Source of the DNA: Streptomyces leeuwenhoekii
GTDB lineage: Bacteria > Actinomycetota > Actinomycetes > Streptomycetales > Streptomycetaceae
DNA: 64,000 nt
Direction of reading: 5' to 3'
Assembly: GCF_001013905.1 (NCBI RefSeq)
Contig: NZ_LN831790.1
Span: 4,788,001 to 4,852,000, forward strand
Part shown: in pieces, positions 1 through 7,969 of the stretch
Position numbering within the stretch: position 1 is the stretch's first letter
Layout of the letters: every line of letters starts with the position of its first letter
Position numbers and translations under genes: made by a program
Notes under the pieces: generated by a model
What the model was told of the DNA's origin: nothing
What the model saw: only the letters and a program-made list of their open reading frames with translations
The model's database searches: none

Positions 1-1228
1 GATCGCCGAGGTCCGCGCCAAGGCCGCCCGCGGGGAGACCGCCCCGGTGACCCCGGCCGCGACGCCCGTCGAGCGCACCGGCGAGCCCGGCGAGGGCTAC
101 GGCACCCGGCTGCGCACATGGCTGATGAGCGGCGTCAGTTACATGGTCCCGTTCGTCGCCGCCGGTGGTCTGCTCATCGCCCTCGGCTTCGCGATCGGCG
201 GCTACGACATCGACAAGGCCCCGTCCGTGACGGAGCACTTCGCCTGGGCGCAGGCGGACAGTTGGGCCGCGCTGCTGTTCCAGATCGGCGGGGTGGCGTT
301 CGGTTTCCTCGTCCCCGTGCTGGCCGGCTACATCGCCTACGGCATGGCCGACCGCCCCGGCCTGGTCCCCGGCTTCGTCGGCGGCTCCGTCTCGCTCACC
401 GTCAACGCGGGCTTCCTCGGCGGCCTGGCCGCCGGTCTGATCGCCGGTGGCGTGGTGCTGGCGATCCAGCGGGTGCGCATCCCGGCGGCCCTGCGCGGCA
501 TCATGCCGGTCGTGGTGATCCCGCTGATCTCCTCGGCGATCGTCGGCTTCCTGATGTACGTCGTGATCGGCAAACCCATCGCCTCCGCGCAGAAGGCGAT
601 GACCGACTGGCTCAGCGGCCTGTCCGGTGCCAACGCCGTTCTGCTCGGCGCCCTGCTCGGCCTGATGATGTGCTTCGACCTCGGCGGCCCGGTCAACAAG
701 GTCGCCTACACCTTCGCCACCGCCGGCATCGCGGTCGCCGACCCCAGCGACTCCGCCATGAAGATCATGGCCGCGGCGATGGCGGCCGGCATGGTCCCGC
801 CGCTGGCGATGGCCCTGGCGACGACCGTGCGCGGCAAGTTGTTCAACGCCGCCGAGCGGGAGAACGGCAAGGCCGCCTGGGTGCTCGGCGCCTCGTTCAT
901 CTCCGAGGGCGCGATCCCGTTCGCCGCGGCCGACCCGCTGCGGGTCATCCCGGCGTCCATGGCGGGCGGCGCGCTCACCGGCGCCCTGTCGATGGCGTTC
1001 GGCGCCACCCTGCGCGCCCCGCACGGCGGCATCTTCGTGGTCCCGCTGATCGGCAACCCGCTGCTGTATCTGGTCGCCATCGCCGCGGGCGTCTGCGTCA
1101 CCGCCGCCGGGGTCGTCCTCCTCAAGGGCCTGCGCAAGCCGGCGTCCGGAGCGGGACACCCGGACCCGGGCACCGGCGAGGACGCGACGGCTGGCCCGGG
1201 AAGGGCCCAGCAGCCCGTGGCGGCGTAA
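1..1228 (+). CDS. fruA: PTS fructose transporter, EIIC C-terminal part (5' truncated by window)
   Basis: The reading frame is open from base 2, so the gene starts upstream; about 408 residues are visible. This is the membrane IIC domain of a fructose-family phosphotransferase permease, which imports fructose while EIIB phosphorylates it. Visible hallmarks are the first helix after a short charged linker (VSYMVPFVAAGGLLIALGF), a Gly-rich helix pair (GFLGGLAAGLIAGG) and the conserved C-terminal segment SEGAIPFAAADPLR followed by APHGGIF. The first visible residues are an Ala/Pro-rich linker, which fits a preceding EIIB domain in a fused EIIABC protein, but that part is outside the window. The last about 35 residues are a hydrophilic tail. 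A strong hairpin lies about 90 bp downstream. Confidence 0.93.
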   Translation, partial: IAEVRAKAARGETAPVTPAATPVERTGEPGEGYGTRLRTWLMSGVSYMVPFVAAGGLLIALGFAIGGYDIDKAPSVTEHFAWAQADSWAALLFQIGGVAFGFLVPVLAGYIAYGMADRPGLVPGFVGGSVSLTVNAGFLGGLAAGLIAGGVVLAIQRVRIPAALRGIMPVVVIPLISSAIVGFLMYVVIGKPIASAQKAMTDWLSGLSGANAVLLGALLGLMMCFDLGGPVNKVAYTFATAGIAVADPSDSAMKIMAAAMAAGMVPPLAMALATTVRGKLFNAAERENGKAAWVLGASFISEGAIPFAAADPLRVIPASMAGGALTGALSMAFGATLRAPHGGIFVVPLIGNPLLYLVAIAAGVCVTAAGVVLLKGLRKPASGAGHPDPGTGEDATAGPGRAQQPVAA

Positions 1229-1282
1229 GGCACGAACGAGGCACGAACGAGGCGCGAACGAGGCACGAACTAGGCGCGAACG
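1228..1282. repeat. 11-bp tandem repeat, five copies
   Basis: Five consecutive copies of an 11-bp unit, AGGC(A/G)CGAAC(G/T), begin on the last base of the fruA stop codon. Degenerate remnants continue to about 1317. The array lies between the gene end and the terminator-like hairpin. Its function is unknown; it looks like slippage-generated filler. Confidence 0.8.
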
Positions 1283-1316
1283 AGGGCGAACGGGGGACGA
1301 GCAAGGAACGAGCGGT

Positions 1317-1354
1317 CCGCCGCCGCGCGCCGGGACCCGGGCGCGCGGCGGCGG
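1317..1354. terminator. Strong hairpin between convergent genes (bidirectional terminator)
   Basis: A perfect 15-bp inverted repeat (1317-1331 and 1340-1354) flanks an 8-base loop that can itself pair (GGG-A-CCC). It follows fruA (+) and faces the end of the next gene (-), as expected of a shared terminator. There is no T-run, which is common in Streptomyces. Confidence 0.7.
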
Positions 1355-1484
1355 CCGCATGCCACCGAATCGCACCCCACCGCACCGCGGCCGTATCCGT
1401 CGCGGCGCCCCGACGACCGCACCGGCCATGGCGACCGCACCGGCCACGGTGGCGGCCCGGCGGCCCGGCAGCACGGCGGCCGGG

Positions 1485-2231
1485 TCAGGACGGTTGTGCC
1501 GCCCGCCGCTCCATCGCCTCGCGGGCCGCCTCCTCGCTGACGTACACCTCGCACATGTGGCGTCCGTCGGGCGTCGCCGTGTGCTCGACCTCCCACAGGG
1601 AGATCTCCCGGCCGTCGCGCAGCAGGAACGCGTGCTCGTACAGGGAGAAGGACAGCCCGGGCCGGCCCCTCCGGCCGGGGCGGCCGAACGCCTGGGTGAT
1701 CTGGTGCGCGGACGCCTGCGCGAGCAGGGCGGCCGTCTCCGCGCCCGGCCGGTCGGGGTTCTCCGCGCGGCGCAGCAGCCGGCGCGCGTGGTCCGCCGAG
1801 TCGTCGGGCGTGTAGACGTGCCGCGGGGCGGGGACCGGCGACAACTGCACCAGCACCGGCAGCTCGAAGTCCGGCGTCTCCGGCGGCAGCGGCAGCCGGG
1901 CGGTGGCGGCGCGCAGCTCCTCCTCGTCGACGTACACCTCGGCCTGCGGCTCACTGCCCTGGGCGGTGTTGTGGACGAGCTCCCAGAGCGTGAGCGCCGA
2001 GCCGTCGGCGAGCAGCCATGTGTGCCGGTACGTCTCCCGGTGCAGCCCCGCGCTGTGGTGCGCGGAGTGCAGCGAACCGTCGTACGCCAGCGCGCAGTCC
2101 AGTCGTCGTATCGTCTCGTCGGGCAGTTCGAACGAGTTCAGGGCACGGCCCAGAAGCCGCGCGAGATGCTCCTCCGGAGACTCGGGCGACTCGGATGGTT
2201 CGTACGCTGCGGTCTCGTACGGAACGCTCAA
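1485..2231 (-). CDS. Hypothetical protein with duplicated domain (DUF6227-like)
   Basis: A 248-residue soluble protein that I believe is the Streptomyces family DUF6227; its function is unknown. It has an internal duplication. Residues about 22-112 (HLARLLGRA..., then YRHTWLLADGSALTLWELVHNT and AEVYVDEEELRAA) resemble residues about 148-242 (HARRLLRRA..., then YEHAFLLRDGREISLWEVEHTA and CEVYVSEEAAREA). No signal peptide or membrane helix is visible. The start is TTG at 2231, with GGGAGAG four bases upstream. It is transcribed toward fruA and stands alone, with the L,D-transpeptidase gene behind it in the same direction. Confidence 0.75.
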   Translation of the reverse strand: MSVPYETAAYEPSESPESPEEHLARLLGRALNSFELPDETIRRLDCALAYDGSLHSAHHSAGLHRETYRHTWLLADGSALTLWELVHNTAQGSEPQAEVYVDEEELRAATARLPLPPETPDFELPVLVQLSPVPAPRHVYTPDDSADHARRLLRRAENPDRPGAETAALLAQASAHQITQAFGRPGRRGRPGLSFSLYEHAFLLRDGREISLWEVEHTATPDGRHMCEVYVSEEAAREAMERRAAQPS

Positions 2232-2337
2232 GGTCTCTCCCGGCGTTGCTGCATGTCACCTTGTGGGTGCATACCGTAGCCCCTCGGTAGGACATCGTGT
2301 CCGGGAACCGAGAAAACGTACGCACGTCATAACGCGG

Positions 2338-2366
2338 GGGCCGCGCGAAAAATTTCCGCGCGGCCC
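2338..2366 (-). terminator. Hairpin terminator downstream of the L,D-transpeptidase gene
   Basis: GGGCCGCGCG (2338-2347) pairs with CGCGCGGCCC (2357-2366) around an A/T-rich loop. It lies 24 bp beyond the stop codon of the minus-strand gene ending at 2390. Confidence 0.7.
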
Positions 2367-2389
2367 GACGATCAGTCAAAAAGCCCTTG

Positions 2390-3616
2390 TCACAGGGCGC
2401 TTCCGGCGACCCACTCGCCCCACGCCATGTTCCAGCCGTTGAGGCCGTTGTCCGGCGCGACCGTCTTGTCGGGGGAGTTCTTGACGATCACCACGTCCCC
2501 CAGGAGTGAGTTGTCGTAGAACCACTTGCCCGGAGTGTCCCCCTGTGCCCCCTGCGTGTCGCGCAGACCGACGCAGCCGTGACTGGTGCCCTGGCGACCG
2601 AAGGGCGGATTGCCGGGGTTGTACCAGTAGTTGCCGTGGATGAAGGTGCCGGACCGGGTCAGACGCATCGCGTGCGGCACGTCCGGGATGTCGTACTCCC
2701 CGCCGAAGCCCACCGTCGAGCCGTCCATGTGCGTCTCCAGGGACTTCTCGGAGATAACCATCTGCCCGTTGTAGGTGGGGTTCTGCGCGCTGCCCGCCGA
2801 GATCGGGATCGACCGGACCGTCCTGCCGTCCCGCACCACCGTCATGGTCTGCGTCGCGGCGTCGACGGTGGAGACCTGCGAGCGGCCGACGGTGAAGGTG
2901 ACCGTCTTCCGCTGCACCCCGTACACGCCGTTCGCGCCCTCGACGCCGTCCAGGTCGATCTTCATCGTGACCTTGGAGCCGGCCTTCCAGTACTCCTGCG
3001 GCCGGAAGTCCAGCCGCTGCGGCCCGAACCAGTGCCCGACCACCTTCTGCCCGGTGCTGGAGGTGACCGTGATGTGCGACTGGACCGCCTTCCGGTCGCT
3101 GATCGCCTTGTCGAAGGTGAACGACACCGGCATCCCCACGCCGACCGTCGTGCCCCCGTCCGGCGTGTAGGTGCCGATGAAGCTGTTCGCCGGCGTGACC
3201 GTGGTGAAGACCGAGTCGGCCGCGGCGGTCCGCCCGTCCGCGTCCTTCGCGACCGCGGCTATCTCGTACTTCGTCCCGCGCTCGAGCTGTTCCTTCGGCT
3301 TCCAGCTACGGCCGTCCGCGGCCAGCACCCCCGGTACGGCGGCCCCCGTCCGCGCCACCGTCATCCTCACCTCGGTCAGCCTGCCGCCGCTGACCCGCAC
3401 ACCGGTGGTGTTGATCGACGCGCCGGCCGATCCGTCCTTCGCCGAGATGGCGATCTTCGCGGCGGAGGCCCCGGCGGAGCCCTTGCCGTTCTTGCCGTCC
3501 TTGTCGTTGTTGTCGGCCTGGGCGTCACCGCCGCAGCCGGTGAGGGTGAGGGCGCCGACCATCAGGGCGGCACAGGCCCCCAGTGCGCGCCGCGCCGCGG
3601 TGTCCGGCGTTTTCAC
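2390..3616 (-). CDS. L,D-transpeptidase lipoprotein (YkuD domain)
   Basis: This 408-residue protein should make 3-3 peptidoglycan cross-links outside the membrane. The N-terminus is a lipoprotein signal peptide with lipobox LTGC (Cys at about residue 28), followed by a Gly/Asp/Lys linker. Two Ig-like modules (about 50-230) precede the YkuD catalytic domain, which carries the signature HGNYWYN...SHGCVGL with the catalytic Cys. This is the architecture of mycobacterial LdtMt2-type enzymes. The start is GTG at 3616 with GGGAGAAG just upstream. It looks monocistronic, with a hairpin after the stop. Confidence 0.93.
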   Translation of the reverse strand: MKTPDTAARRALGACAALMVGALTLTGCGGDAQADNNDKDGKNGKGSAGASAAKIAISAKDGSAGASINTTGVRVSGGRLTEVRMTVARTGAAVPGVLAADGRSWKPKEQLERGTKYEIAAVAKDADGRTAAADSVFTTVTPANSFIGTYTPDGGTTVGVGMPVSFTFDKAISDRKAVQSHITVTSSTGQKVVGHWFGPQRLDFRPQEYWKAGSKVTMKIDLDGVEGANGVYGVQRKTVTFTVGRSQVSTVDAATQTMTVVRDGRTVRSIPISAGSAQNPTYNGQMVISEKSLETHMDGSTVGFGGEYDIPDVPHAMRLTRSGTFIHGNYWYNPGNPPFGRQGTSHGCVGLRDTQGAQGDTPGKWFYDNSLLGDVVIVKNSPDKTVAPDNGLNGWNMAWGEWVAGSAL

Positions 3617-3766
3617 GGGCTTCTCCCTGTTCGCGTACGAGTGTTCCGCTTCGTGTGTGGGAGAAGAGGGACCGGTGGACGCCGCGGTTCCCGCCGGCCG
3701 CCCCGGCCGGCGTCACGTGACAGAACCGGGACAATCGGCCGCCGGGCCAGCACACTTACCGCCCGG

Positions 3767-4801
3767 TCACCCGCCCGTGCCGTACAGCTCGCGGTACGAC
3801 GGCCAGGTCCCGCCGGGGCCGTCCGCCGGCTCCGCGGCCCGCACCGCCCGCACGATCGCCCGCGTCACCATGTCCGCGCCCGCCGCGAGGATCTCGTTCA
3901 GCGCGAGCGGCTGACCCGGGTCCAGCGGGCGCGCGCCGGTCGCCAGGGCGAACACCGTGTCCCCGTCGTTGAGCAGATGCACCGGCCGTACGGCCCGCGC
4001 GATGCCGTCGTGGGCCGTGCCGGCCAGCTTCTGGGCCTGCGCCTTGGACAGGTCCGCGTCGGTGGCGACCACGGCGAGCGTGGTGTTCAGCGGTGGCGGC
4101 GCGTTCCGCTCCGCCACCTCGGCCAGCCGCCGTCGCGCCGCCTCCTGGATCCCCGCCTCCGGCGGGCGCGCCCACCGGCCCTCGAACAGCTCCCCGTACA
4201 GCACCCCCGTCTCCGGATCCAGCACCGATCCCGCCGCGTTGGCCACCACCAGCGCCGCCACCGTGACGCCCGACCCCAGCACGGTGCTCGCGGTGCCGAC
4301 CCCGCCCTTCAGCAGCCCGACCACGGCACCGGTGCCCGCGCCCACGCAGCCCTGCGCCACCGGCGCGCCCGGGTCGCTCGCCGCGGCCGCCTCCACCGCG
4401 GCGCGTCCGGTCGCCGCATCGGGCCTGGCCTTGAAGTCACCGCCGCGTCCAAGGTCGAAGACGCAGGCCGCGGGCACCACCGGGACCACGTGCGCCGGGT
4501 CCGGCCCGACGCGCACCCCGCGCCCGCGCTCCTCCAGCCAGGCCATCACCCCGGTCGCCGCGTCGAGCCCGTAGGCGCTGCCGCCGGTCAGCACCACGGC
4601 GTCCACCGTCCGCACGACGTTGCGCGGGTCCAGGGCGTCGGTCTCCTTGGTGCCGGGCCCGCCGCCGCGCACGTCCACGGCGGCGACCACCCCGCCCGGG
4701 GGCGCGAGCACCACCGTCGTGCCCGTCAGCCACCCGTCGCCGGTACGCGTCGCGTGGCCCACCCGCACCCCGGCCACGTCGGTCAATGCGTCTGCTGTCA
4801 T
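3767..4801 (-). CDS. P1 family (DmpA-like) peptidase
   Basis: A 344-residue member of the self-processing S58/P1 aminopeptidase family of N-terminal-nucleophile hydrolases. Family hallmarks are TDVAGVRVGH at the N-terminus, GGSAYGLD near residue 73, GCVGAGTG near 151, and PLNTTLAVVATDA near 238. Autocleavage is expected between Asn239 and Thr240, which exposes a Thr nucleophile; DmpA itself uses Ser. No signal peptide is seen, so it is probably cytoplasmic. The frame stays open far upstream, but the family N-terminus begins at the ATG at 4801. Substrates are unknown, with D- or beta-aminopeptidase activity possible by family. Confidence 0.88.
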   Translation of the reverse strand: MTADALTDVAGVRVGHATRTGDGWLTGTTVVLAPPGGVVAAVDVRGGGPGTKETDALDPRNVVRTVDAVVLTGGSAYGLDAATGVMAWLEERGRGVRVGPDPAHVVPVVPAACVFDLGRGGDFKARPDAATGRAAVEAAAASDPGAPVAQGCVGAGTGAVVGLLKGGVGTASTVLGSGVTVAALVVANAAGSVLDPETGVLYGELFEGRWARPPEAGIQEAARRRLAEVAERNAPPPLNTTLAVVATDADLSKAQAQKLAGTAHDGIARAVRPVHLLNDGDTVFALATGARPLDPGQPLALNEILAAGADMVTRAIVRAVRAAEPADGPGGTWPSYRELYGTGG

Positions 4802-4933
4802 GCCGTCAGTGTGGCCCACCGGCGGGACCCGGAAGGCGGGCCGCGGACGTCCCCCGGCCCGCCCCCGCTCCCGCCCCTCGCGGGCCGCCGGCGGCCGCCG
4901 GGGGAGGGCGCCCGGGGGCCGTACCCTTGAGGC

Positions 4934-5110
4934 ATGAGCACCGCCCCCGAGCCCGAGCCGCGTACCCCGAAGCCCGCGCTGGTCTTCGACGATCCGCTGG
5001 ACCAGCAGTCCTCGGACGACACCGACCGCGGGTGGGGCGAGCGGACCGAGGGGAACGGCGCGGCCGACCTGAAGCGCTTCCTCGACGAGAAGCCGCCGCA
5101 CCACCTGTGA
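4934..5110 (+). CDS. Small conserved acidic protein (58 aa)
   Basis: An ATG-started 58-codon frame, predicted hydrophilic and acidic (start MSTAPEPEPRTPKPALVFDD, end DEKPPHHL). It has no membrane helix and no domain I recognise. It lies in the divergent space between the P1 peptidase and mscL, and reads opposite to both. Upstream is CCCTTGAGGC, so the ribosome binding site is at most a short GAGG. I recall similar short proteins at this position in other streptomycetes, which is why I call it. The function is unknown. Confidence 0.6.
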   Translation: MSTAPEPEPRTPKPALVFDDPLDQQSSDDTDRGWGERTEGNGAADLKRFLDEKPPHHL

Positions 5111-5158
5111 GCCCGGGGAGGCTGCCGGGCGCTCTCCCCGCCGCCCGTCCCCCGAGCG

Positions 5159-5635
5159 CTACCGCTCCGGCCGGTCCTGGCCCGCGGCCCGCTGCGCGAC
5201 CAGCGCGTCGCGGATCTCCTTGAGCACCTCCAGCTCGGTCACCTCCATGACCTCCGCCGTGCCCTCCTTGGCCTTCCGGCGGGCCTCCTGCCGGGCCAGG
5301 TACTTCGACATGGGCAGCACCATCAGGAAGTAGACGACGGCCGCGGTGATCAGGAAGGTGAGGGTGGCGCCGAGGACCGAGCCCCACAGGATCCGGACCC
5401 CCGTGGCGCTGTCGCCCGTGCCGGTGCACGGGCCCTTGAGGCAGGAGCTGTAACTGTCCAGGTTCTTGGTGCCGAACGCGCCGACCAGGGGGTTGATGAT
5501 CCCCTTCACCACGGAGTTCACGATGTTGGTGAAGGCGGCACCGATGACCACCGCCACCGCCAGGTCGACGACGTTCCCGCGCATCAGGAAGGCCTTGAAG
5601 CCCTGCCAGACGCTCGGCTCCTTGTTCTCGCTCAC
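5159..5635 (-). CDS. mscL: Large-conductance mechanosensitive channel
   Basis: A 158-residue MscL, the pentameric channel that opens under hypo-osmotic stress. TM1 begins with the family motif [20 protein letters not shown] (residues about 13-32) and TM2 is around residues 82-108, followed by a charged C-terminal helix. The periplasmic loop is longer than in E. coli and holds two Cys (SSCLKGPC), as in other actinobacterial copies. The GTG at 5635 is preferred over an earlier ATG because GAGGAG lies 11 bases upstream. A short inverted repeat (AACGCTC/GAGCGTT) sits upstream at about 5675-5700. Confidence 0.95.
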   Translation of the reverse strand: MSENKEPSVWQGFKAFLMRGNVVDLAVAVVIGAAFTNIVNSVVKGIINPLVGAFGTKNLDSYSSCLKGPCTGTGDSATGVRILWGSVLGATLTFLITAAVVYFLMVLPMSKYLARQEARRKAKEGTAEVMEVTELEVLKEIRDALVAQRAAGQDRPER

Positions 5636-5775
5636 CTCGGGGGATCTCCTCGTACGCACAGGCTGTGGAACCAAACGCTCCGCAACCTACGTGAGCGTTG
5701 GGCCACCCTGTCCACCCCATCCCCTCGATCGTGGGACTTGACAGCGGCTGGCGGCGGAGAACGGCCACGAGGCGG

Positions 5776-5819
5776 CTCACCAGCCTCACCAGGGCCAGCG
5801 CCCTCACCAGTCTCACCAG
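5776..5819. repeat. Four copies of CTCACCAG
   Basis: CTCACCAG occurs at 5776, 5785, 5803 and 5812 (the minus strand reads CTGGTGAG). The array sits at and just beyond the stop codon of the CpaB-like gene. Probably slippage-derived; no function is evident. Confidence 0.6.
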
Positions 5820-6499
5820 AGGGTCACCGCCAGCCGTGCCGTGGCGCCGGCCCCCGCGAGACGCGCGGCGGTGGCGCGGGGCACCGCCAGTACGACCAGC
5901 GCGCCGCTCCCTTCCGGGCCGCCGGCCGTCTCCGGGACCTTCGCCACCCGCGCTCCGCGTGCGACGACGCGCGCCTCGCCACCGGCCGCGGTCTCCCCGG
6001 CGGCGATCACGTCGACCCGGTCGCCCGGCCGCAGCAGCCGGACCGTCGCCGCGTCCGCGATCCGCACCGGCGCCGCCACCGTCGCGACGGCACGGGGCGG
6101 ACGCGCGGGACGCTCCCGCCCGGAGCCCGTGGCCGGCTGGGCGTGGGCGGGGCGGGACGTCCGCTCCGGTGGATGCCCGCGCGAGCGGTCGGTCTCCCGC
6201 GCTCCGACCGCCACGAGGGCCGCCGCCGTCATGGCGAGGCCGGCGGCCACGGCCCGCCTGCGGTGCCGTACCAGCCGGTGCAGCGGATACCGCCCGCCGG
6301 GCACCCGCACGGGAGGGAACCGCGGCACCTCGCAGGTGGGCGGGGCGTCGGTGCCCGGCGGGCGCGGAGGAACGGACGGGCGCGGGGCGACGGACAGGGG
6401 CACGGGGGAGGGCGAGGAGGAGCGGGCGTAGGGCACGGGAACCACCACCTGCGACGAGGGACCGGGTTGCGCTTCCCACGATGAGGCCCCGCGCCACAT
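5813..6499 (-). CDS. SAF/RcpC-domain (CpaB-like) protein
   Basis: About 228 residues. A Pro-rich N-terminus leads to a basic stretch and one transmembrane helix (about 85-100, AVAAGLAMTAAALVAVG). After another Pro-rich spacer comes a C-terminal RcpC-like module (from about 140) with the family phrase RLLRPGDRVDVIAAG. CpaB/RcpC proteins usually help assemble Flp pili, but no other pilus genes are nearby. It may be a stand-alone actinobacterial envelope protein. The ATG at 6499 lacks a clear ribosome binding site, so the true start could be downstream. Confidence 0.65.
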   Translation of the reverse strand: MWRGASSWEAQPGPSSQVVVPVPYARSSSPSPVPLSVAPRPSVPPRPPGTDAPPTCEVPRFPPVRVPGGRYPLHRLVRHRRRAVAAGLAMTAAALVAVGARETDRSRGHPPERTSRPAHAQPATGSGRERPARPPRAVATVAAPVRIADAATVRLLRPGDRVDVIAAGETAAGGEARVVARGARVAKVPETAGGPEGSGALVVLAVPRATAARLAGAGATARLAVTLW

Positions 6500-6529
6500 C
6501 CCGCCGGGGCCCGTGCATCACCGGCCGGT

Positions 6530-6538
6530 TGTGGACAA
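6530..6538 (-). other. Isolated DnaA-box 9-mer
   Basis: TGTGGACAA at 6530-6538 is the exact complement of the DnaA box TTGTCCACA. It lies about 30 bp upstream of the CpaB-like start. It is a single site, not an origin. Confidence 0.4.
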
Positions 6539-6611
6539 CTCCATCACCCGAACGGGAAGTTCCATCCCCCGCCACCGCCCTGCCGGCCCCGTTACGGCAC
6601 CGGCGCACCCC

Positions 6612-7454
6612 CTACGGCAACGCGATCCCCGGATCCATCCCGCCCAGCGCCGTCGCGCACGGGCAGTCCCGTTCCTCCGCCGCGGGCAGCGCGGCCACCG
6701 CGTCGAACAGCACACCCCGCAGCCGGTCGACGTTGGCGGCGAACACCCGCAGCACCTCGTCGTGCGAGACGCCCTCGCCGCTCTCGGCTCCCGCGTCGAG
6801 GTCGGTGACGAGCGTCAGGGACGTGTAGCAGAGCTCCAGCTCACGGGCGAGGGCCGCCTCGGGGTGGCCGGTCATGCCCACCACCGACCAGCCCTGCGCC
6901 TGGTGCCAGAGCGATTCGGCGCGGGTGGAGAACCGCGGTCCCTCGACCACGACCAGCGTGCCGCCGTCCACCGGTTCCCAGTCCCGGCCCCGCGCCGCCT
7001 TGAGCGCGGCGGCCCGCCCGGCCGGGCAGTAGGGGTCGGCCAGCGACACGTGCACCACGTTCGGCACGGTGCCGTCGGGCAGCGGCAGCCCGTCGAAGTA
7101 GGTCGCCACCCGGGACTTCGTACGGTCGACGAACTGGTCGGGCACCAGCAGCGTGCCCGGCCCGTACTCGGGGCGCAGGCCGCCGACCGCGCAGGGGCCG
7201 AGCACCTGGCGCACCCCGGCCGACCTGAGGGCCCACAGGTTGGCCCGGTAGTTGATCCGGTGCGGCGGCAGATGGTGACCGCGGCCGTGCCGGGGCAGGA
7301 AGGCGACCCGCCGGCCGGCGACCTCGCCGAGGAAGAGGGAGTCGCTGGGCGGCCCGTACGGGGTGTCCACCCGCACCTCGGTCACGTCCTCGAGGAACGA
7401 GTAGAAACCGGAGCCGCCGATCACGCCGATCTCGGCGTTCGCCTTGTTCGCCAT
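6612..7454 (-). CDS. mtnP: S-methyl-5'-thioadenosine phosphorylase
   Basis: A 280-residue type-2 purine nucleoside phosphorylase of the MTAP family, which converts methylthioadenosine and phosphate to adenine and methylthioribose-1-phosphate in methionine salvage. Motifs: GVIGGSGFY at the N-terminus (phosphate binding), FLPRHGRGH near residue 52, VVVEGPRFSTRAES, and VVGMTGHPEAALARE. It is close to full family length. The start is ATG at 7454. Some actinobacterial members prefer other 6-oxo or 6-amino purine nucleosides, so substrate choice is not settled by sequence. Confidence 0.9.
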   Translation of the reverse strand: MANKANAEIGVIGGSGFYSFLEDVTEVRVDTPYGPPSDSLFLGEVAGRRVAFLPRHGRGHHLPPHRINYRANLWALRSAGVRQVLGPCAVGGLRPEYGPGTLLVPDQFVDRTKSRVATYFDGLPLPDGTVPNVVHVSLADPYCPAGRAAALKAARGRDWEPVDGGTLVVVEGPRFSTRAESLWHQAQGWSVVGMTGHPEAALARELELCYTSLTLVTDLDAGAESGEGVSHDEVLRVFAANVDRLRGVLFDAVAALPAAEERDCPCATALGGMDPGIALP

Positions 7455-7518
7455 GCCCGCACCCTAGCCCCCGCCCCGCAGGCGCAGGACCCCGCCGCCG
7501 GAAACGCGAAACACCGAA

Positions 7519-7545
7519 GACCCCGTCGCCGTCGGCGACAGGGTC
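7519..7545 (-). terminator. Hairpin terminator after the FmdB-like gene
   Basis: GACCCCGTCGCCG (7519-7531) pairs with CGGCGACAGGGTC (7533-7545) with one mismatch. It lies between the FmdB-like stop (7597) and the mtnP start (7454), both minus strand, so it probably separates the two transcripts. Confidence 0.65.
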
Positions 7546-7596
7546 CCGGGAGAAGGCTGAGCGCCCGTGCGGAGCCGGGCGGCCGCGGACGGCGCC

Positions 7597-7902
7597 CTAC
7601 GCGGCGGTGCTGCCGGCCGAGCTGCCGGTGCTGGAGGAGCCGGAGTCCGAGGAGGACGAAGACGTCGAGGACGACGACGTCGAGGAGGACGACTTCGACG
7701 ACGCCGGCGAGCTGCTCGACGAGGAGCCGCGGCTGTCGTTCCGGTAGAAGCCGGAGCCCTTGAAGACGATGCCGACCGCCGAGAACACCTTCTTCAGGCG
7801 GCCCTTGCAGCTCGGGCACTCGGTCAGGGCGTCGTCGGTGAACTTCTGCACCGCCTCGAGGCCCTCGCCGCACTCGGTGCACTGGTACTGGTAGGTCGGC
7901 AC
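7597..7902 (-). CDS. FmdB-type zinc ribbon protein, Ruc-like, under CIRCE control
   Basis: A 101-residue protein. The N-terminal zinc ribbon (PTYQYQCTECG...CPSCKG) has Cys8, Cys11, Cys29 and Cys32. Residues about 60-101 are an almost pure Ser tail with Ala, Gly, Thr and Asp, predicted disordered. The start is GTG at 7902 with AGGAGG seven bases upstream. Ten bases further up lies a CIRCE operator, so the gene should be repressed by HrcA and induced by heat or protein-folding stress. In M. tuberculosis the FmdB-like Rv0991c (Ruc), also in the HrcA regulon, is a redox-regulated chaperone. The shared operator and layout suggest this is the Streptomyces counterpart. The name FmdB (formamidase regulator) is historical. 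Confidence 0.88.
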   Translation of the reverse strand: MPTYQYQCTECGEGLEAVQKFTDDALTECPSCKGRLKKVFSAVGIVFKGSGFYRNDSRGSSSSSSPASSKSSSSTSSSSTSSSSSDSGSSSTGSSAGSTAA

Positions 7903-7912
7903 TGTCTTCCTC

Positions 7913-7939
7913 CTGGCACTCTCACTCAATGAGTGCTAA
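7913..7939 (-). promoter_or_regulatory. CIRCE element (HrcA operator)
   Basis: Read on the minus strand this is TTAGCACTC, nine bases, then GAGTGCCAG. The left arm matches the CIRCE consensus TTAGCACTC-N9-GAGTGCTAA perfectly and the right arm matches 7 of 9. It sits in the 5' leader of the FmdB-like gene, just above its AGGAGG. A TATGGAT -10-like sequence lies just upstream at 7945-7951. Confidence 0.88.
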
Positions 7940-7969
7940 CGACGATCCATAGTGACGTATTCCGTGGGA

